Assembly (NCBI RefSeq): GCF_004361065.1
Contig: NZ_SELT01000005.1
Location: forward strand, 62,001-126,000
Reading direction: 5' to 3'
DNA: 64,000 nt
Source of the DNA: Cognatilysobacter terrigena
Lineage (GTDB): Bacteria > Pseudomonadota > Gammaproteobacteria > Xanthomonadales > Xanthomonadaceae
Positions 62,374 to 64,000 of the stretch are shown piece by piece. Positions within the stretch are counted from its first letter, which is position 1. Every line of letters starts with the position of its first letter. The position numbers and the translations under genes are program-made. The notes under the pieces are model-generated. The model worked only from the letters and a program-made list of their open reading frames with translations, made no database searches and was not told the origin of the DNA.

Positions 62374-64000
62374 ATGTCCCGCGACATCCTCGTTACCTGC
62401 GCCCTGCCCTACGCCAACGGCCCGCTGCACCTCGGCCACCTGGTGGGCTACGTCCAAGGCGACATCTGGACGCGCGCGAAGCGCATGTCGGGCGATACGG
62501 TGCACTTCGTCTGCGCGGACGACACGCACGGTACGCCGATCATGCTCGCCGCCGAGAAGGCGGGCACGACGCCGGAAGCCTTCATCGCCGGCATCCAGGC
62601 CAGCCACGAGCGCGACTTCGCCGATTTCGGCGTCGCATTCGACCACTACGACTCGACCAACTCCGACACCAACCGCGAGCTGACGCAGTCGATCTATCGC
62701 GCGATCGACGGGGCCGGGCACGTCACGCGACGCGCCGTCGCGCAGTTGTTCGACCCGGTCAAGGGCATGTTCCTGCCCGACCGCTACGTCAAAGGCATCT
62801 GTCCCAACTGCGGCACGCCAGACCAGTACGGCGACAACTGCGAGAACTGCGGCGCGACGTACGCACCGACGGAGCTCAAGGAGCCGCGCTCGGTGATCAG
62901 CGGCGCCACGCCGGAACTTCGCGAGTCCGAGCACTTCTTCTTCGAGCTCGGCCACTTCGACGCGTTCCTGCGCGAGTGGTTGTCCGGCGACGTCGCGATC
63001 GCCGGCGTCAAGGCGAAGCTGCAGGAATGGCTCGATGCCGAAGGCGGCCTGCGCGCGTGGGACATCTCCCGCGATGCGCCCTACTTCGGCTTCGAGATCC
63101 CGGGGCATCCGGGCAAGTTCCTGTACGTCTGGATCGACGCGCCGATCGGCTACCTCGCGAGCTTCAAGGCGCTCGCCGCGCACCGCGGCATCGATTTCGA
63201 ATCGTTCCTGCGTGCCGATTCGACGGCCGAGATGCATCACTTCATCGGCAAGGACATCGTCAACTTCCACGGCCTGTTCTGGCCGGCGGTGTTGCATGGT
63301 GCCGGGCTGCGCGCGCCGACGCGACTGCACGTCAACGGTTACCTGACGGTCGACGGCGCGAAGATGTCGAAGTCGCGCGGCACGTTCGTGATGGCTCGGA
63401 CATATCTCGACTGCGGGCTGGACCCGGAAGCGCTGCGCTACTACTTCGCGGCGAAGACTTCGGGCGGCGTCGACGACGTCGACCTCAACCTCGCTGACTT
63501 CATCGCACGCGTGAACTCCGACATCGTCGGCAAGTTCGTCAACCTCGCGAGCCGGTGCGCGGGCTTCATCGAGAAGCGCTTCGGCGGACGCCTTGCCGAC
63601 GCACTGCCCGATGCGGCGATGTACGAGCGCTTCGTGGCGCAGCTGCAGCCGATTGCCGACGCGTACGCCCGCAACGAGGCCGCCACCGCATTGCGCCTGA
63701 CGATGACGCTCGCCGACGAGGCCAATCGCTACATCGACGAGACCAAACCGTGGGTGCTCGCCAAGCAGGACGGCGCCGACGCCGAACTGCAGGCGGTGTG
63801 CACGCAGGGTCTCAACCTGTTCCGCGTGCTCGCCGCGGCGCTCAAGCCGGTCCTGCCGCGCGTTGCGTCGCAGGCGGAAGCGTTCCTGCGTGCGCCAGTC
63901 ATCGCCTGGGGTGACGTTTCCGCGCCGCTCGTGGCTCGTGATATCGCGCCCTACACCCCGCTCTTCACCCGTATCGACCCGAAACAGATCGACGCCATGA
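62374..64000 (+). CDS. metG: Methionine-tRNA ligase (3' end beyond window)
   Basis: Charges tRNA-Met and initiator tRNA with methionine. The first 542 residues are present. The HIGH-type motif PLHLGHL is at about 18-24, the zinc knuckle CPNCGTPDQYGDNCENCG near 144-161, and the KMSKS motif (AKMSKSRGT) near 331. The anticodon-binding helical domain follows; a C-terminal dimerisation/tRNA-binding domain, if present, would lie past the edge. The truncation is due to the window. A -10-like GATACT lies about 30 bases before the ATG. Confidence 0.96.
   Translation, partial: MSRDILVTCALPYANGPLHLGHLVGYVQGDIWTRAKRMSGDTVHFVCADDTHGTPIMLAAEKAGTTPEAFIAGIQASHERDFADFGVAFDHYDSTNSDTNRELTQSIYRAIDGAGHVTRRAVAQLFDPVKGMFLPDRYVKGICPNCGTPDQYGDNCENCGATYAPTELKEPRSVISGATPELRESEHFFFELGHFDAFLREWLSGDVAIAGVKAKLQEWLDAEGGLRAWDISRDAPYFGFEIPGHPGKFLYVWIDAPIGYLASFKALAAHRGIDFESFLRADSTAEMHHFIGKDIVNFHGLFWPAVLHGAGLRAPTRLHVNGYLTVDGAKMSKSRGTFVMARTYLDCGLDPEALRYYFAAKTSGGVDDVDLNLADFIARVNSDIVGKFVNLASRCAGFIEKRFGGRLADALPDAAMYERFVAQLQPIADAYARNEAATALRLTMTLADEANRYIDETKPWVLAKQDGADAELQAVCTQGLNLFRVLAAALKPVLPRVASQAEAFLRAPVIAWGDVSAPLVARDIAPYTPLFTRIDPKQIDAM

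Noticed and set aside
62374-64000. metG as a truncated pseudogene
   Set aside because: The frame is open to the last base of the window; the missing end is an edge effect.

Overview
The window is a contiguous, gene-dense piece of a high-GC gammaproteobacterial chromosome. It most resembles the Lysobacterales/Xanthomonadales (Lysobacter-like). This rests on the gene order prmB-aroC-asd-fimV-truA-trpF-trpB-trpA-accD, the linked tpiA-secG-leuU-nuoA-N-metY-rimP-nusA-infB block, separate nuoC and nuoD, and a large TonB-dependent receptor. Taxonomy is inferred from gene content only. I see no insertion sequence, phage gene, CRISPR array or rRNA. Two tRNAs are present.

Layout. 1-3.4 kb: a two-gene + strand unit, DUF1800 then a Tat-exported DUF1501 protein. 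3.4-12.6 kb (- strand): the translation/transcription block metY-rimP-nusA-infB-rbfA-truB-rpsO-pnp, with strong promoters in front of metY and rpsO and intrinsic terminators after metY, rpsO and pnp. 12.6-27.5 kb (- strand): the complete 14-gene respiratory complex I operon nuoA-N. 27.6-29.0 kb: tRNA-Leu(GAG), secG and tpiA. 29.1-30.3 kb (+): a UDG-superfamily DNA glycosylase and a DUF6445 oxygenase-like protein. 30.3-42.3 kb (-): a 2OG-Fe(II) dioxygenase and a long anabolic series (prmB, aroC, asd, fimV, truA, trpF, trpB, trpA, accD, glmM) with several stop/start overlaps. 42.4-44.4 kb (+): a SCO1-type copper chaperone, phosphatidylserine decarboxylase and a small secreted repeat protein. 44.4-50.3 kb: an MltD-like lytic transglycosylase, a HerA-like ATPase, greB, an exported unknown protein and rimO. 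50.4-56.5 kb (+): a dienelactone hydrolase-HIT-pxpB-pxpC-pxpA-DUF969-DUF979-pcp series. 56.7-58.4 kb (-): dcd and an Mrp/ApbC Fe-S carrier ATPase. 58.7-64 kb (+): a TonB-dependent receptor, a DUF2147 protein and metG, which runs off the window end.

How the genes work together. Most of the window is housekeeping: ribosome assembly and initiation, NADH oxidation, aromatic amino acid, lipid and cell-wall precursor synthesis. The stretch that looks most like a distinct system is 51.5-56.5 kb. Pcp frees pyroglutamate (5-oxoproline) from peptide N-termini, and PxpABC opens the lactam to glutamate using ATP. Two multi-span membrane proteins (DUF969/DUF979) are translationally coupled to pxpA and are reasonable candidates for a transporter of 5-oxoproline or a related compound. 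A dienelactone-hydrolase-like enzyme and a HIT protein overlap the 5' end of the same unit, with no known role in this pathway.

Intergenic space is small. The only gap above 300 bases is 58388-58703, in front of the TonB receptor. It carries an 8-bp-arm palindrome and a direct repeat that look like regulator sites.
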